DNA of 64,000 nt from Viscum album. Taxonomy: Eukaryota > Streptophyta > Magnoliopsida > Santalales > Viscaceae. The position numbers and the translations under genes are program-made. Shown here in pieces: positions 1 through 12,739 of the stretch. The stretch lies in the NCBI GenBank assembly GCA_963277665.1, contig OY728136.1:1977734576-1977798575 (forward strand), written 5' to 3'. The notes beneath the pieces were generated by a model. That model was given only the letters and a program-made list of their open reading frames with translations, was not told the origin of the DNA and did no database searches. Every line of letters begins with the position of its first letter. Within the stretch, counting starts at the first letter, position 1.

Positions 1-632
1 ATTAAGATGAAAATTATTATGAGTCAAGGGAAGATAGTAATGTGGTTTTGGGTACATTTTATTTGGTGTGATGGAGATATTATGATGTTTTCCAAGGACC
101 TTTTGATGAAATTTCTATGTATGTGGGCCTATAAATGGGCAGTAGAGACCCATTTGATTCAATTAAGAATTTGAGAATAGTGGTAGTATCAACTTTTGAC
201 TGGTGTTTTCATATTTATTTAGGTGTGGTGAGATGGAAATCACACCAATAATGTCTTTTAACCATATAGAATGGGTTTTTATAGGAAATTTTGATGGTGG
301 GGAGCACTATTAATATAAATTGGAACTTGTGAGTTTATTTTTATAGTAAGGAGTTCCATAATATAGATGAAAGTTTTATAACTCCACTATGGTGTCCCAA
401 GATGGATGGGTTTGGATAAGTGATTCATTGTTTCGATGATGGTAGTGAGTAATTCCTCAACTTTTGATGGATAATGTACCTAATGTTTAGAGTTTCACAG
501 CGGAATATCATTCGACATTATGGAGTATAATGTAGTTAATTAAGAATGGATTAGTGAACCAATTAGTTTAGGTTTATTGATTGAATCATTGATGGGACTT
601 CTCAGGGATGAGAAGTTTTATGGTGGGAATAT
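1..632 (+). other. 3' internal end of a gypsy-type element, no gene readable
   Basis: No open frame of useful length and no recognisable retroelement domain was found here. It is read as the 3' part of an element's internal region because it ends in a purine-rich tract followed by an LTR-like start at 633. It shows no clear similarity to 16275-17576, the other stretch that leads into such a tract, so the two may come from different members. Confidence 0.3.
621..632 (+). other. polypurine tract candidate
   Basis: TGGTGGGAATAT stands directly before the proposed LTR start at 633. The same arrangement (TGGTGGGAAGAT then TGTAACACC) occurs at 17565-17576. In LTR retrotransposons this tract primes plus-strand DNA synthesis, so it marks the left edge of a 3' LTR. 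The flanking LTR starts align (TTTAATAC against TGTAACAC), so the first LTR has a decayed terminus. Confidence 0.45.
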
Positions 633-3600
633 TTTAATACTTCATGTCCTGATGGGTTATGAAATTCAAGTGGAATTTGAATTTTTTATTTGGTGGGTTG
701 TTCATTTTGAGAACCGGGACTTGGAATAGGATTATAAGAGTTTATAGATATTAAATAGATGGTTTTGGATGTGGTTTATGTGGTGTGTTTAGTTGTACAT
801 CGAATAAGGGTTGGGTTATGGGTGGATGAAATTAGTAGAAACATGCCTCTCATGGCATAAAAGGGGTATTCACATCGTAAAAGGGTTTCATGATATAGTT
901 TCAGGCCATGAAAAGGGGTAGCCTGAGAAGGAGGCTCTCTTCCCCAAAAAATCATGGAGTAAATACTTGATTCATGCCATGAAAGTTTGTTGGGTGGATT
1001 TTTTAGTAGGGGTACTTTAGGTTAGTTAAGCCATTGGTCTTGATAGTTTTTGGGGGTGTCACATGATGGGGGAGGCCATTTTAGACAACCCCCCCCCTTT
1101 AATCTCTCATTTCCCCTCTGACCAGGGTGATCTTAAATATAATTTGATGGATTTTTTGGGTATGTTCTTTCTTCTACTTACTATTTGACCTTCATTTTCC
1201 CTTGATCTCTATTTTTGGTTCAATTTCATTTAGGTTTTTTGTTTTGATTCCACAAGATAAAGGTGAAATTGTCTGTTTCCGATGGGGATTTTACTCAACT
1301 TGTGTAGAAGAAGACATAAGGTAGTATCTTCATGTCGGTGTGCATTTTTTAGAAAATGGTATGTTTACCAATGGATTTATTTAGGGTTTTTAATTAAATA
1401 AAATTATTTAGTGATTAATTAGGTGCTTTATGATAAGTATTTTGGTCGATATAGCATTGAGGGAATGTTTTGGACCTTCTAGGTGCATTTGGTCATGGTT
1501 TTGGTGTAGTGATATGGATTAGTGAGTATTTAGGTGGTTGTTAACATTATGAAATTAATTAAATAATTAATTATAAATTTTTATAAGTAATTATGGATAT
1601 CCCTTTTTATGAGATAGGTTTTGAAAAATTATTCAAGACTTGGTTTAGCTCGGGCAGAGTTGTTGGGTTGCATTTAAAAAGGGAAAGAGATTATTGATTG
1701 CGGTAGGTGGTCCCTCATACATACCCCTTTGGTATTATGAATTTTATTTATATACATATGATATGTGTGGTATCACTACTAAGTTAAATAGACTTATTAA
1801 TTATATAAATTTTTTAATTAAAATTGAATTCCCATGCATGAGTTGGATAAAGTGCCAAGGGCCATGATAGATCCTTGTGCACTAGCTTGATTTCACCGAC
1901 TGTAGGTAGTTGAGGGCTTGATTATACATGTATTCTTTAAGATACATAGATCCTATAGGAGTATATCTGGGATGATTGAGATGTAGTGACCCTAATGTAA
2001 GATCCCTTAGTGACCTCCATATAGAGGTGAGTTAGGAATTGAGATGGATGGACTAGGTATTGGCCATATGAGAACCTTAAAATTCCTTGAAGCCTTCAGC
2101 ATAGTTAATATGACCATGATATGAGTGCACCTTCCCCACTATGATGTGATTACAAATGTTGGTAAATCCCAAGAAGATGGGTGGATAGGTTAGGTGTTCT
2201 TACCAACCTCAAGTGACTTGGGAAGGGAGTGGGCTTGAGGTTATCTCCCTTGTGACGTGTGTTTTAAAGGCCAGGGAGGCCTCAATGAGACCATGATGAT
2301 ATCTGGGGGTGTTATTCTCTCCAAGTGAGGGGTTTTTACCTAAGATACATGTTTGATATGAGGGTGTCCATGAAGGGTGTTCATGCTTTATGAGACTTAG
2401 GGGACCTCGGTGGGTTCCCTAGTGAGATGATAACACCGGTAAGAGGGTGTATATAGGAAATGAGTAGTGATGATTGTGGGTGTTACCATAAAACCTTAAT
2501 CTATGATTTCATCATGTTATGGTTATGATAATATTAGGTCATACACTTTAGAAACCAACCTTGGTTTGTAGGACGGGTTTATAAATATGGAAAATCCCTC
2601 AATATACTTGACATGAGATGGTATAGGTGGGATGCACTACCCCCAAGATATATTAAGATACATGGGATTCCTTGGATGTTCTTATACAATATTTCCCTTG
2701 ATCCTATTTCTATGTAATGATTAGGATTACATATTGGGTTTTAACAATGATGCTTGATGATAATTAGATCACTTATTATTACCTCTTAAGGATCTTCTTA
2801 AATCTGGATGACTATAGAATGCTTAGGATTATCTATTGGGGTTCATGGATGATTCTTTATTATAATTAAATTACCTGGTATTTCCTCTTAGGGATTTATT
2901 TAGAGCCTAATGACTATAGAATTCTCAATATTACCTCCTGTATTTCAATGATAATGCTTGATGACTATTAGATCACCTAAGATTACCTCATATGGATCGA
3001 TGATGATGTATTATGACTATTTATTGCCTATAATCACCTCATAGAGATCATATTATAGTCTACTACTATGGGATACCTTGGAAATTATCTTTATATCTGA
3101 TAGTTATGTCTGATACTGTGTGGATTACATTAAGATACTTCCTAGCATCTGATATTTACACAAACTAATATATGACTCTTAGATCTGGTATGGATAGGCA
3201 TGATTGTGTGACATGCTCAAAGACACTATGGCACTAGCTAAAGTTGGTTTGTGCCAATCTAGGTTCAATGGAAAAACCTGAGGATCGATAGTGGTTATTA
3301 TTTATGCTTCTGTGATTTGTTTATTTATTTAGTTGGGTATATCACATGTATACACTAATTTTACTGGTTATATATGGGACCATGTAGGTGGTTCCCTACT
3401 AAGTTGTACTCAAATTCTTACTTGGGTAGAAATGTCACTTGGGTAAATGAGTAGACTTAACTAGTCATACATTTAGGTTGGGGTAGAGGCTTATAGTATC
3501 TTGATTGAGTGGTAAGGATCATATGATATTGGAGATTGGGATGAGGTATGGATCAAGATAGCAGAATAACCTTTATTTCATTTCTTTCTTTTATTTATAT

Positions 3601-3931
3601 TTATATATAATTGGCCCAATGGGAAGTCGTTATTCTTTGCTATCATGATTATGAGTCTGTATGACTACCTATTGTATTTCATTTGACATGTCATTGTTTA
3701 TTTATTTTATTCCATGTTCTTTGATTGTTTTTAGTTATGAAATATGTTTGGTTTATTTTTCTATTATTGAGAACTTTGGTATGGAGGTATAGTCTCCCCA
3801 CAGTACTACCCTAGAACCTCGCAACTAGTTGGCATCATTTGGAATATATAGAGGCACACCTGAGGTCTCAGTGGTGACTCGACTAGTTCGGGCACTGCTC
3901 AGTGGCCATGATCTTGAGGTAGGATGTTATA
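633..3931 (+). repeat. gypsy-type LTR A, about 3.3 kb
   Basis: The left edge is set by the polypurine tract and by alignment with the start of the LTR at 17577. The right edge is set by analogy with the solo LTR at 38649-41425: both contain GGTATAGTCTCCCCAC about 140 bp before their end, and both end in a TATA-type terminus. The segment 830-1120 has short palindromes around CATGG/CCATG and then a C-rich tract, the same order as in the other gypsy LTRs. No ORF inside is convincing. A polypurine tract on the left and a primer-binding site on the right mean internal sequence flanks it on both sides. The alternative right edge is 4450. Confidence 0.45.
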
Positions 3932-4450
3932 GTTGGTTTTAGTTCAAGTATGTTAGATGAGGTAAGTGAAGGCGCTTCACTTGATGAAAGGATATGGGTT
4001 ATTGCAGCATATTTTATTTTTAGTATTATTTTTCTTATTTAATGTATCATTCCATGTTGTCACTTACTCTTTACCTTTATTTTCCGGTGCATGTTGGGTT
4101 ATAATTAAAGCTTGGTTTTAAATTTATTATGGTAAATATTAGTTATTATAATTATACTTTTGTTATGTTTGATATGTTTTTATTTCTTTATTCATTACTT
4201 GGATTTTCTAATTGTGATTTTACTCATTTCTTATGTGCATGGATATTCAGATCATGGAATGGTTATGTCAGGATTCCAAGTGTAATTATCATCCATATTA
4301 TTATTTTATCAGGAAAAATAATTCCATCTAGTGTATTTTTAATGCCTTCCCCACTAGTTTCTTACCTATGGTGATCAATATCATGCTTTAGGGATAGTGA
4401 AAGATCAGATCAAGTACCAGTTCAGTGGTAGCTTGGGTCATTCCATTACA
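3932..4450 (+). repeat. segment shared with 19797-20311
   Basis: This stretch of about 520 bp aligns by eye with 19797-20311, for example the block GTGAAGG(C/T)GCTTCACTTGA near 3967 and 19826, and the later TGTAATTATCATCCATATTA. It is either the 5' leader after an LTR ending at 3931 or the last part of an LTR ending at 4450. The two readings predict different primer-binding sites, and both sites exist in some form. Confidence 0.5.
3934..3945 (+). other. degenerate primer-binding site candidate
   Basis: TGGTTTTAGTTC matches the initiator tRNA-Met complement TGGTATCAGAGC at 8 of 12 positions. It lies 2 nt after an LTR end in TTATA, the spacing also seen at 55628 and at 51599-51610. Confidence 0.35.
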
Positions 4451-4452
4451 AA

Positions 4453-4464
4453 TGGTATCAGATC
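4453..4464 (+). other. primer-binding site candidate
   Basis: TGGTATCAGATC matches the initiator tRNA-Met complement at 11 of 12 positions and follows TTACA, a plausible LTR end, by 2 nt. It is the better sequence match of the two candidates here, but the LTR edge it implies disagrees with the one inferred from the solo LTR at 38649-41425. Confidence 0.5.
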
Positions 4465-6027
4465 ATACTTGTTATTTAGAGAGTCAGGTAGTATATAGAA
4501 TAGGGATATTGGAACTCAAGAGATAGATCATGAGTACGTTCTTAATCGCCACCATTTAGGATGATACATAAGTTACCATGTTTAGTTGGTATTTGAATCT
4601 TGAATTTCATTTTGGATTAATTTTTATGTAATTATGATCCCCATTGAGAGTATTAGTGATTTTAGGGGTCTTCTTTAGCTTTGAATGAAAATAGAGGAAT
4701 AACCAGAGCTGCACAGTTAGCACACATGGTATGGAAAACCATACATAGGCCATTAAGATGGTTTTAGAATCCATCATATATGTTGTCACATGGTTGGCAC
4801 ATGGCCTACCAACCCATGCATCCAAACCATACACAATTCTCCCCCACCCCCAAATATTTCATTTTTCCTCTATTTCATTCCAATTTGATCCCAATGGTGT
4901 TTACCATTAGTGTAAGATTCATTAAGGGAGTTTTAATTATGTAATTGATGGTATGGGGTTTTGTTTTTATTTAAGTGTATTATTTATTTTATAGATTTTC
5001 CCTTTTAAAATTTTGTTTTATGTTTTGTAAAAACTTGTTTCAGGTGAGAAAAATAATAATTTTTATGAAATTTTCATTTACGACACCAATTTATGTGGTA
5101 ATTTCAAATGGTATTTGACACTCTTAGTATGTTTTCAAATGTGCATTTTGTTATGAGAGTAGATTTACATATGAATATTTTAAATTCCCAAGTTAGGAAG
5201 TAAAGGTTTTTTGTAAATAAAATGGTGTTTATTTAACTTAATGTTATTGTCTTAAATTACTCAAAGGGTAAGTTATAAATAAAAATAAATTTTAACCTAT
5301 GATTGATACATAGAATGAAATTTTTATATTTTTATAAATGGAAATAACATTTTTTATACTCTAAAATGAATTTTTTTTTAAAAAATTTTAGGTTAATCTA
5401 AAATTTTTAGTTTATAACTATTTTCAATGGAGGTATTTTAAATGTCACAAATAAAAATGGGATTTTCACCTCTTTTTGTAGACTATTTTTAAAAAAATCC
5501 ATGGTATTTGACAATAGTTTTCATATGTTTTGAAATCATGAATTAATTTGAAAAGTTTTATGGTGGAAATTTTTTTAATGGGTTGTTTGTGATAAGGGGT
5601 AGTCTTATGAAATGTCTCAATTTTAAAAATAGGTTTTACAAGTTATTTGTGAGATGATATTTATAAATGATTTGAAATACCTTGGTGGGAAATAGAGAGT
5701 TTAACTTGTAAAAAAATTAAAAAGTAGCTTTATTTAGTTTTATTAATGAGATGAAATGTTTTCAAAGTGTTTTGAGTTGTGTTTTAAGTTTTTATGGGTT
5801 ATTTGAAAAATTGATTTTCCATTTTTTTAGTGTTTTGTAACATGTTTTATTTCATTGTGGGATTTTGGTAAACATTTTTAATTGAAAATTATTTTCAAAA
5901 TCCATTTTTTTAGTGGAATTATGCATTCAATTTTGTCACATGGTTTAGATCAAGATTGTTTATTTGAACTCAGAAACATGAATATATGGATTTATATTTT
6001 TTATTATTTCAAGTATACCCTAGAAAT
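4465..6027 (+). other. gypsy internal region, non-coding
   Basis: No domain can be read. Bases 4690-4850 hold short palindromes (GTATGG/CCATAC, CATGG/CCATG) followed by a C-rich tract, like the upstream part of the gypsy LTRs in this window, so a piece of another LTR may be embedded here. The stretch is cut at 6028 by the copia insertion. Confidence 0.3.
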
Positions 6028-8013
6028 TGTTGTATTTTGTGGCCTAAAACCAAATTATTTTGTACTTTATGATAACCTATATTCATGGTTTTGAATATTA
6101 ATAAATTATTTATCACATTATGATTCTTCTTCTATATGACATTGAATGTGATAATGTCCTAAGAGTAATTATCGCACTAAAATGTCATAGTGGATCCCTG
6201 CTATGATGAGAATTCAGAAGTTTCTATGACACTATTATTGAATATATTTTCTATAGTCTGATGATATTATTTGAGAGACACAAATGATATGGGCTATTAG
6301 GGTTGGAGACTCATAGGACATTGAGGCACCTTCTCATGGTGTACCTCCTTGGTCATGTCTAGGAGGATATTATGAGAACAAGACATGCCAGTAGGAAATC
6401 CACATTTATATATTTCAATGGATGTTCCGGTATGAGGATATGTGTATTTGTCCTTATACTTTAAGATTATTATTAATGAGTATTATGAGTCGCACACTTA
6501 TATGTATTAACGAAAACCATGATTCCAGATGTTCATGGAGAGGTAGGATATATTGGGTGTGTAATGAATAATATTTCATTAATTATTAATGCGATAAAGG
6601 ATTTATCCCTTCTGTTCTTTAATGGAAGATAATATCTTAGTCCCTTTTATGGAAATTATATATCCTAAATAAATCCATGTCCATGGTGATCAATAGGCAA
6701 GTTCTATTTCTAGAAAGTCAAAGAAAGAGATATCGAGCATATAGGTTGATGGCACTGTCATGAAACTTGTTTGATTTGTGATATTGTAATAAAGGGATTA
6801 CATTACATAGTAAGAATTCGTATGATATGACATGTCATTGTGGAATTAACTTCATTATCTATGGATACCTAGGCATGTTGCTAGATGCTAACGTTGGACT
6901 TTAGGTTGCTTTGCCTAATGCCACTGAGAAATAGGGCCTAGAGGGTCACACAGTAAGTGTATCCAGTATCTAAGTTAAATAATATATATTGTTTATTATT
7001 TAATAAGTTGAATAATGATTATTCATAGTTGTGGTTTAATAATTATTCATAGATTCCTGATCGCATTTATTTTGACACTAGTTATTTGAGAGAACATATT
7101 GTAGGTAGAATATTTAATAAATATTTATTTGATATTAAGTGAATATAATATTTATATATTTATTGGTGAATAATGTAGTGATATTTATTTAATAAATAAA
7201 TAGATATTATTCAAGGTCTATTAAATATGGTGGAGGGTTGGAAAACCGAGTTCAAGGGTCCAATGAGAAATAATAATGTTGAATATTATTTTATTAAAAA
7301 TATTTAATTATAATTCACAAGTAATGTGCATGTCAATAAATAATAATATTATTATTATTATTTGACATGGGGTTTCTCTAGGATTAATAAAATAAATAAT
7401 GACACTTGTGCAATTATGTTATTTTAACCCTAGTGATATAAATACCCAATTATGATTATTTTCTCATAACCCTATCCAAGAAAATAATTTTACACAGTGG
7501 ATTGAAGAAAATATATCAAGACTAGAGAGTTCATCCCTCTCCAAGAATTATCTCAAGAACAAGAGAGATCCTCCTCCACTAGATCAAGGAGAACGCTATG
7601 GAAGTGGTTCTCAAGGTGATAAAAGGATAAAATCGCAAGCATAAGGATCTCCCATGCTAGTACCTAGAGACTCCTTCGACAACATCTGTAGATTTTTTTA
7701 GCATGTGTGGATCACTTTTAGAGTAATCCTACACTTAGATTATACAACAAAATAGTGGCACACTATAGATTTGTGGCCATATTCATCGGCAAAGAAAGAA
7801 TAACCTAATTCTTATTTAATTAAGTTAATTATAAACAACATGTGTTGATCTCCTCTCTCTTGGTTTCAGGTTAATAGCCCTTTCTTGTTCTTTGATTCAA
7901 ATCTATTGATCACGATAGTCATCATTTCTTGATCTTGGATTAATCATTGATAATGGAAAAAATAAAATTCAAGCACCACCCCTCCCGCGCTTTTGTTGCA
8001 CTTAGAACCTATA
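6028..8013 (+). repeat. 5' LTR of the Angela-like copia
   Basis: The start TGTTGTATTTTG aligns with the 3' LTR start TGTTAGAGTTGG at 14284 and with the solo LTR start TGTTATATTTAG at 36940. The end ACCTATA is the decayed form of ACCTACA, which ends the solo copy at 41742. Length is about 1.99 kb. Confidence 0.85.
7437..7444 (+). promoter_or_regulatory. TATA box of the copia 5' LTR
   Basis: TATAAATA lies about 570 bp before the LTR end, downstream of a very AT-rich segment. The solo LTR keeps a TATAAA at the matching place (38356-38361). In the 3' LTR the matching stretch reads AAAAATAAATA, so that copy has lost the box. Confidence 0.55.
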
Positions 8014-8015
8014 AG

Positions 8016-8027
8016 TGGTATCATAGT
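8016..8027 (+). other. primer-binding site, initiator tRNA-Met type
   Basis: TGGTATCATAGT lies 2 nt after the LTR end and matches TGGTATCAGAGC at the first eight bases and 10 of 12 overall. It fixes the element's orientation and the 5' LTR boundary. Confidence 0.8.
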
Positions 8028-8247
8028 GGGAACTTCGTTGTTTATAATTATTTAGTTTTGTTTATGATTTACACATTCATAATTTAGTTTTCAATTCAAG
8101 TTTAATCATTATTTAAATCTGAATTACAAGATATATTTATCCCTATATCATTTCTCACAGATCTAACAAAAATGAATAATTTTATTATTAAAATAAAATC
8201 GAGGATCATATCTAGAGGTGCCAAGGATCCTGGCCATACAACACCAG

Positions 8248-8285
8248 ACTACATGTCATGTAATTGGAATTACACGCCATGTAGT
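8248..8285 (+). repeat. leader hairpin 1
   Basis: Two 18-bp arms (8248-8265 and 8268-8285) pair at 16 of 18 positions around a 2-nt centre. The arms contain ACTACATG and CATGTAGT at the base. It lies about 220 nt downstream of the primer-binding site. Confidence 0.75.
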
Positions 8286-8462
8286 CATGTTCAACACATC
8301 AAGATTAGTTCGGTAATCAATTCGATATTTATTATTGATTAGTGAATTAATTAAATCATTAATGCACTGCGTGTTGATCAAGATTAGCTAGTTCATGGTC
8401 AGCCAAACTACATGTCATGTGGCCTGCTAGAAATGGCTTGTAATCCCTTCGGTTCAGGGATG

Positions 8463-8485
8463 GGCCATGTATTTCATACATGGCC
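8463..8485 (+). repeat. leader hairpin 2
   Basis: Perfect 9-bp arms GGCCATGTA and TACATGGCC enclose a 5-nt loop. Confidence 0.75.
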
Positions 8486-8630
8486 TACCCAACTGGTGAC
8501 TATGTAACACGGAGTCAATATAGCATGTGGCCCACTGGACATGTTTTGTACTCTAATATTTCCAAAGTACACCTCACATACCAAGTCCCTAGATGTGTAC
8601 TTAGGATAGATGGTGAAGGGTGTACACACC

Positions 8631-8649
8631 GTGTAGATCGGATCTACAC
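8631..8649 (+). repeat. leader palindrome 3
   Basis: Perfect 9-bp arms GTGTAGATC and GATCTACAC meet at a single central base. It lies in the same leader as hairpins 1 and 2. Confidence 0.65.
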
Positions 8650-10386
8650 ATCGTGTACTTTTATCGTATTATGCATATTTAAAATTTATTTATTTTACTA
8701 TATAAATATTGGGATATGTACTTGTGTGTGGTCTTAGATATAGGAGATTCCATGTGATAGGTTTTAATATACATAAATATTTAAATGTTTAATTAATATC
8801 TGTGTAATGTTCAAGATTTGAATTTCATGTATGAGTTGTATTACAGTTATTATTCTACGTTCATTAAAGTATGACATGTTACCAAAAAACCATGTAATTA
8901 GTGTAATAATCCATGAAGTACACATCATTAAATTATGTGATAAGTCATGCATACTATATTTCACAAAGAATAAAATGTATGCAAGTATAATACATGTTGG
9001 GTAGATTTGGATGTGTATTCACTGGTTTACCTCCAAGGTAAAAGTTATGTACACAGTTAATTTTAAATGAATTTATTTAATTTTTTTAAAATTATAAAGG
9101 ATTATAATATCAAGTAAATTTAGATAAGGATTAAGATAAAAGGATTTATTAATTAAATATAATAATTAATCAATTCGAGCATGATTTATCTTAAATAAGA
9201 ACATTTAATAATAGAATTCTAGTTTTATTAAATGTGTAATTAATTTCATGCTAGTGGATGATCATGAGCTAGAACATACCTTTGGATATGATTGGTTTCA
9301 TTTTAATTTATTATTAAATTAAATTTTTGTCCTGTGTTCATTCTCTCCTCATTAATATGTAGGGCATGCGTTCCCATGGTTTCTTTTATGTAAACCCCCT
9401 TTTACCCCTCACCTACATGTGAGTAAATCATATGTAATGGATGGAGCTACCAAGCTAGTGGAGGTGGTTCAAATTTGGAGCCTAGGTGAAACCAATCCAA
9501 AGAGATACAAAGGTGGATAGGTGGAAAGCTGTAAACACATACCTCATATTAGTTCAAGATGTTTCTCCCCTAGGTTAGCAGTTGGTTTATCAAACGCTAG
9601 ATAAACTAACCATTAGAACAATATCATGATCATACCCTTTATTTTATTTCTGTCAGTTTCATGGTTATTTCATTATGGATGTCTTTTCATGATCACAAAA
9701 TTAATGAATTAACAAGCATGCAAGATGGAACTAAAATAAACTGAATTATGCGTAAATATTATCTAAAGACATGGTTAATCACTTAAGTAATCCCAATTAA
9801 TATTAACAATAATGTGATGAAGATAATAATTGTAAATTTATATATAAAGTATAAAATACCTCAATAAAATATTAAGTCAGTATAGCCTTCTATTACTTCA
9901 GTTAGAATCGAACCATAGTTCAAAGTTCCTAAACAGCCAAAGTTGGGGTGCTTTCAATTATCGAGGAATTCTAACATGAGGTTTTGGGTTGACTTGACTT
10001 GGTTCACATCAAGGGTTGACTTACAAAGTATGACTTAGTGTAACTAAGAGGAAAAGATTGAGGAAATCCAATTAAAGGATTTTAGGATTGGGGATTCCAC
10101 TCAATGAATCAAAGAACTATGAGTTAATGAATTTAGCATTTGGAATGTCTATCTAAAACTTTTCAAGTTGCTTTACAAACCAAAGTTAGGGTAATGAGAA
10201 GGGGAATATGGATCCTTGATACTTGAATGTTCAATAAACAAGATATTACAAAGCCAATGGTGAGATCTATTGGGTTTTAGTAAAATAGTATGAAACTAAT
10301 AAATATAATATTTATTTATTTGTCTAAATTTATCAGATAAGGTACTAAATGTTTTCTTATCTTATTTGTAGAAACAACATTAAAAA

Positions 10387-11190
10387 ATGACATCAAACAT
10401 ATCATTACGATCCATAATCAAGAAGGAAAACCTCATCACTAGTACTAATTTCAAGGAGTGGCAAAGGCACATACGGGTCATCCTTTTCCATGAAAGAAAA
10501 TTATATGTGCTAGAAGAACCTTTATTAGTTGTTCCTGGAAATGAGGCAAGTGATGAAGAACTATCTCTCTATAAGAAGCATCTAAATGATGCTACATATG
10601 TTTAGTGCTTCATGATATCATCCGTTTCAAATGATATTTTAAAGCCACATGAGGAAATGGATGCATATAGAATGATGTCTCACCTTCGGGATCTCTATCA
10701 AGAGAAGGCAGGACAAGAGAGGTATGAGATCTCCAATGCTTTGTTCACATCTAAGCTTGGAGAGTCTATTCCAGTTGGGTCTCATGTAGTCAATATTATT
10801 GGCTATATTGAATGGTTATAAATCATAGGGATTAAATTCCCAGATGAGTTGGATACAGATCTAATACTATCATCACTTCCCAAGACCTTATTCTATTGTA
10901 TTATGAATTATAATATGAGAAATAATGAGAAGAGTTGTTCAAAACTTCTTACTTTAATTCTCCAAGTAGATAAGGACATGGGGTGTAATAAACTGGTGGT
11001 CATTATGGTGAATAAGAAGATGAAGGATAAGGAAAAGATTCCTAAGACTTATAAATAGTCTAAATCTCCCGAGCACCATCCTACCAAGAAGAAGAAGATA
11101 CAGAGGTAGGGTAAGGAAAATGAGGTAGTGTGTTTTTCATGTGGAAAGCCAGGACACTGGAAGAAGAACTGCACCCAAAATCATGGGGAA
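10387..11190 (+). pseudogene. copia gag, broken by stops
   Basis: Gag forms the virus-like particle and binds the element RNA. The frame opens at ATG 10387 and includes segments resembling the copia gag family: EMDAYRMMSHLRDLYQE near 10654-10704, ERYEISNALF and VGSHVVNIIGYIEWL downstream. A zinc knuckle CFSCGKPGHWKKNC at 11131-11172 keeps all C and H ligands. The frame is cut by stops near 10603, 10819 and 11056, yet all pieces remain in the same frame, so decay is by substitution rather than indels. It lies 2.36 kb after the primer-binding site, followed at once by the protease region in the same frame. Confidence 0.88.
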
Positions 11191-11480
11191 GATAAAGATG
11201 CATTCATTATAAAGTGCAATATTTCTATTTCTACACATTTGGTATTAGATACAGCTTTGTGTGCTCACATCTGTATCTAAATGTAGGAACCGAGTAGATT
11301 CCAGAAAATTTCCAGAGGAGAGGTGGATCTGTGAACTACCAATGGTGTGAGGTTAGTTGCTCTTTTCATTGGTGACTACCACCTTTCATTTCCAAAGGGA
11401 ATGGTTTTAGTTTTATGTGATTGTTATTATGTACCTACTATTACCAAAAACATAATTTTTTTATCAAGTTTAGATACAGA
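11191..11480 (+). pseudogene. copia aspartic protease region, broken
   Basis: The protease cuts the Gag-Pol polyprotein. LVLDTALCAHIC near 11240-11275 aligns with the copia motif built on DTG; here the glycine is alanine, so the catalytic triad is altered. Two stops follow near 11278. A later part (VRLVALFIGDYHLSFPKG, then LCDCYYVPTITKNIIFLSSL) matches the usual C-terminal half of this domain. It runs into the pre-integrase segment without a frame change. Confidence 0.75.
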
Positions 11481-12290
11481 TGGGTTTATTTTCAAGTTCG
11501 TAAATAAAATTTGTTTCTTTTATAAGGAAAACATATGTTATGGTATGGAACATTTAAATAACAATCTATATGTATTAAATTATGAAAACCAAGTGTTAAC
11601 AATTGATAACAAATTAATTTCACATGAATCATATAACACCCAACTTTGGCATCAGAATCTTGGTCATGTAAATGATAATCATTTAAAAAAGATCTATCAA
11701 GTTGGCTATTTAGACACTTTTGAGATAAAACCACTTGATATATTTCATGATTGTTTACAAACAAAATTGACCAAAACACCATTTAGTGGATAGGGTGAAA
11801 GGTTCACAGAGCTTCTAGTATTGGTACACATTGTTGTGTGTGGACCATTTCTCGTAGAAGCTAGAGGTGTATATTCTTACTTTATAACTTTTACTGTTGA
11901 TTTGAGTAGATATGTCTATATTTACTTGATGAGGTATAAGTATGATTCCTTAAATAAATTCAAAGAATTCAATAATGACGTAGATAATTATCTTGGTAAG
12001 AAGATAAAGAAGATTTTATTGGATCGAGGTGGATAATATCTTAACCAAGAGTTTATCAACTTTATAAAGAAGTTTGGGATTCTATATCAACTCACTCCAC
12101 CATATACACCATAGTGTAATGGTGTTAGTGAAAGGAGGAATCGTACATTGTTGGACATGGTAAGGTCGATGATGAGTCATGTAGGTCTTCTATTATCCTT
12201 TTGGGGATATGCATTAAAAACTACGGCATGCACATTAAACTGAGTACCAAATAAAGCGGAAAAATAATTCCCTTCAAGCTATGGAGTGGA
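11481..12290 (+). pseudogene. copia integrase, broken
   Basis: Integrase inserts the element's cDNA into the host genome. The zinc-binding N-terminus is visible as LWHQNLGHVNDNHLKKIY near 11644-11700, with histidines in place; the first of the two following cysteines appears as F in DIFHDCL. The core follows: VVCGPFLVEARG and FITFTVDLSRYVYIYLM near 11833-11930, then LLDRGG near 12017, then GVSERRNRTLLDMVRSMM near 12121, which holds the catalytic glutamate. There are stops after FSG (near 11791), after DRGG (near 12034) and inside the TPPYTP segment. After about 12240 the match fades. Confidence 0.85.
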
Positions 12291-12739
12291 AAGAAACCCA
12301 TTTTATTGCATACACATGTATGGGGTTGCGAGGAATTTGTTAAGGCCTTATTAGGAAACAAAATAGAACCCCAGGGAAAAATTGTATCTTTATAGTGTAT
12401 CCCAAGGAAATAAATGGATACTACCTATACAAACCCTCATACAAGAAAGTGACTTTTTCCATATAATTTGTCTTACTTGAGAGGGAGAACATCCTCAAAA
12501 AGGATAGTGGGATCAAGATTTAATTCGAAAAATTTGATGCTTAAGATATATAGGATTTGGTATAGGAACAAGTTCCATGGGTCCTCATGGAATAAGTGGT
12601 TCCTAAAACATAAATACTGTGTAGGAGTGTAAGAGAGGTAAGAGAAACAAAGAGATATGGTTTTCTAGTCACCGAGGATGGAAGCTCGTTATTCTTGGAC
12701 AATGATGAACCTCTATCATACAATGAGGAAGTAGAGAGC

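Larger units (their letters stand above)
8031..10386 (+). other. long untranslated leader of the copia element
   Basis: About 2.36 kb separates the primer-binding site from the gag start. No coding frame was recognised. The first 650 bp contain three clear palindromes (listed separately) and repeated CTACATGTCATGT blocks near 8249 and 8408; the rest is AT-rich without visible structure. Confidence 0.5.

Noticed and set aside
4129..4374. 81-codon open frame on the + strand
   Set aside because: It is rich in F, Y and I from AT-rich DNA, lies in a segment repeated at 19797-20311 where the frame is not kept, and matches no family.
11492..11782. 96-codon frame on the - strand
   Set aside because: It is the antisense shadow of the copia integrase start, which reads clearly on the + strand.
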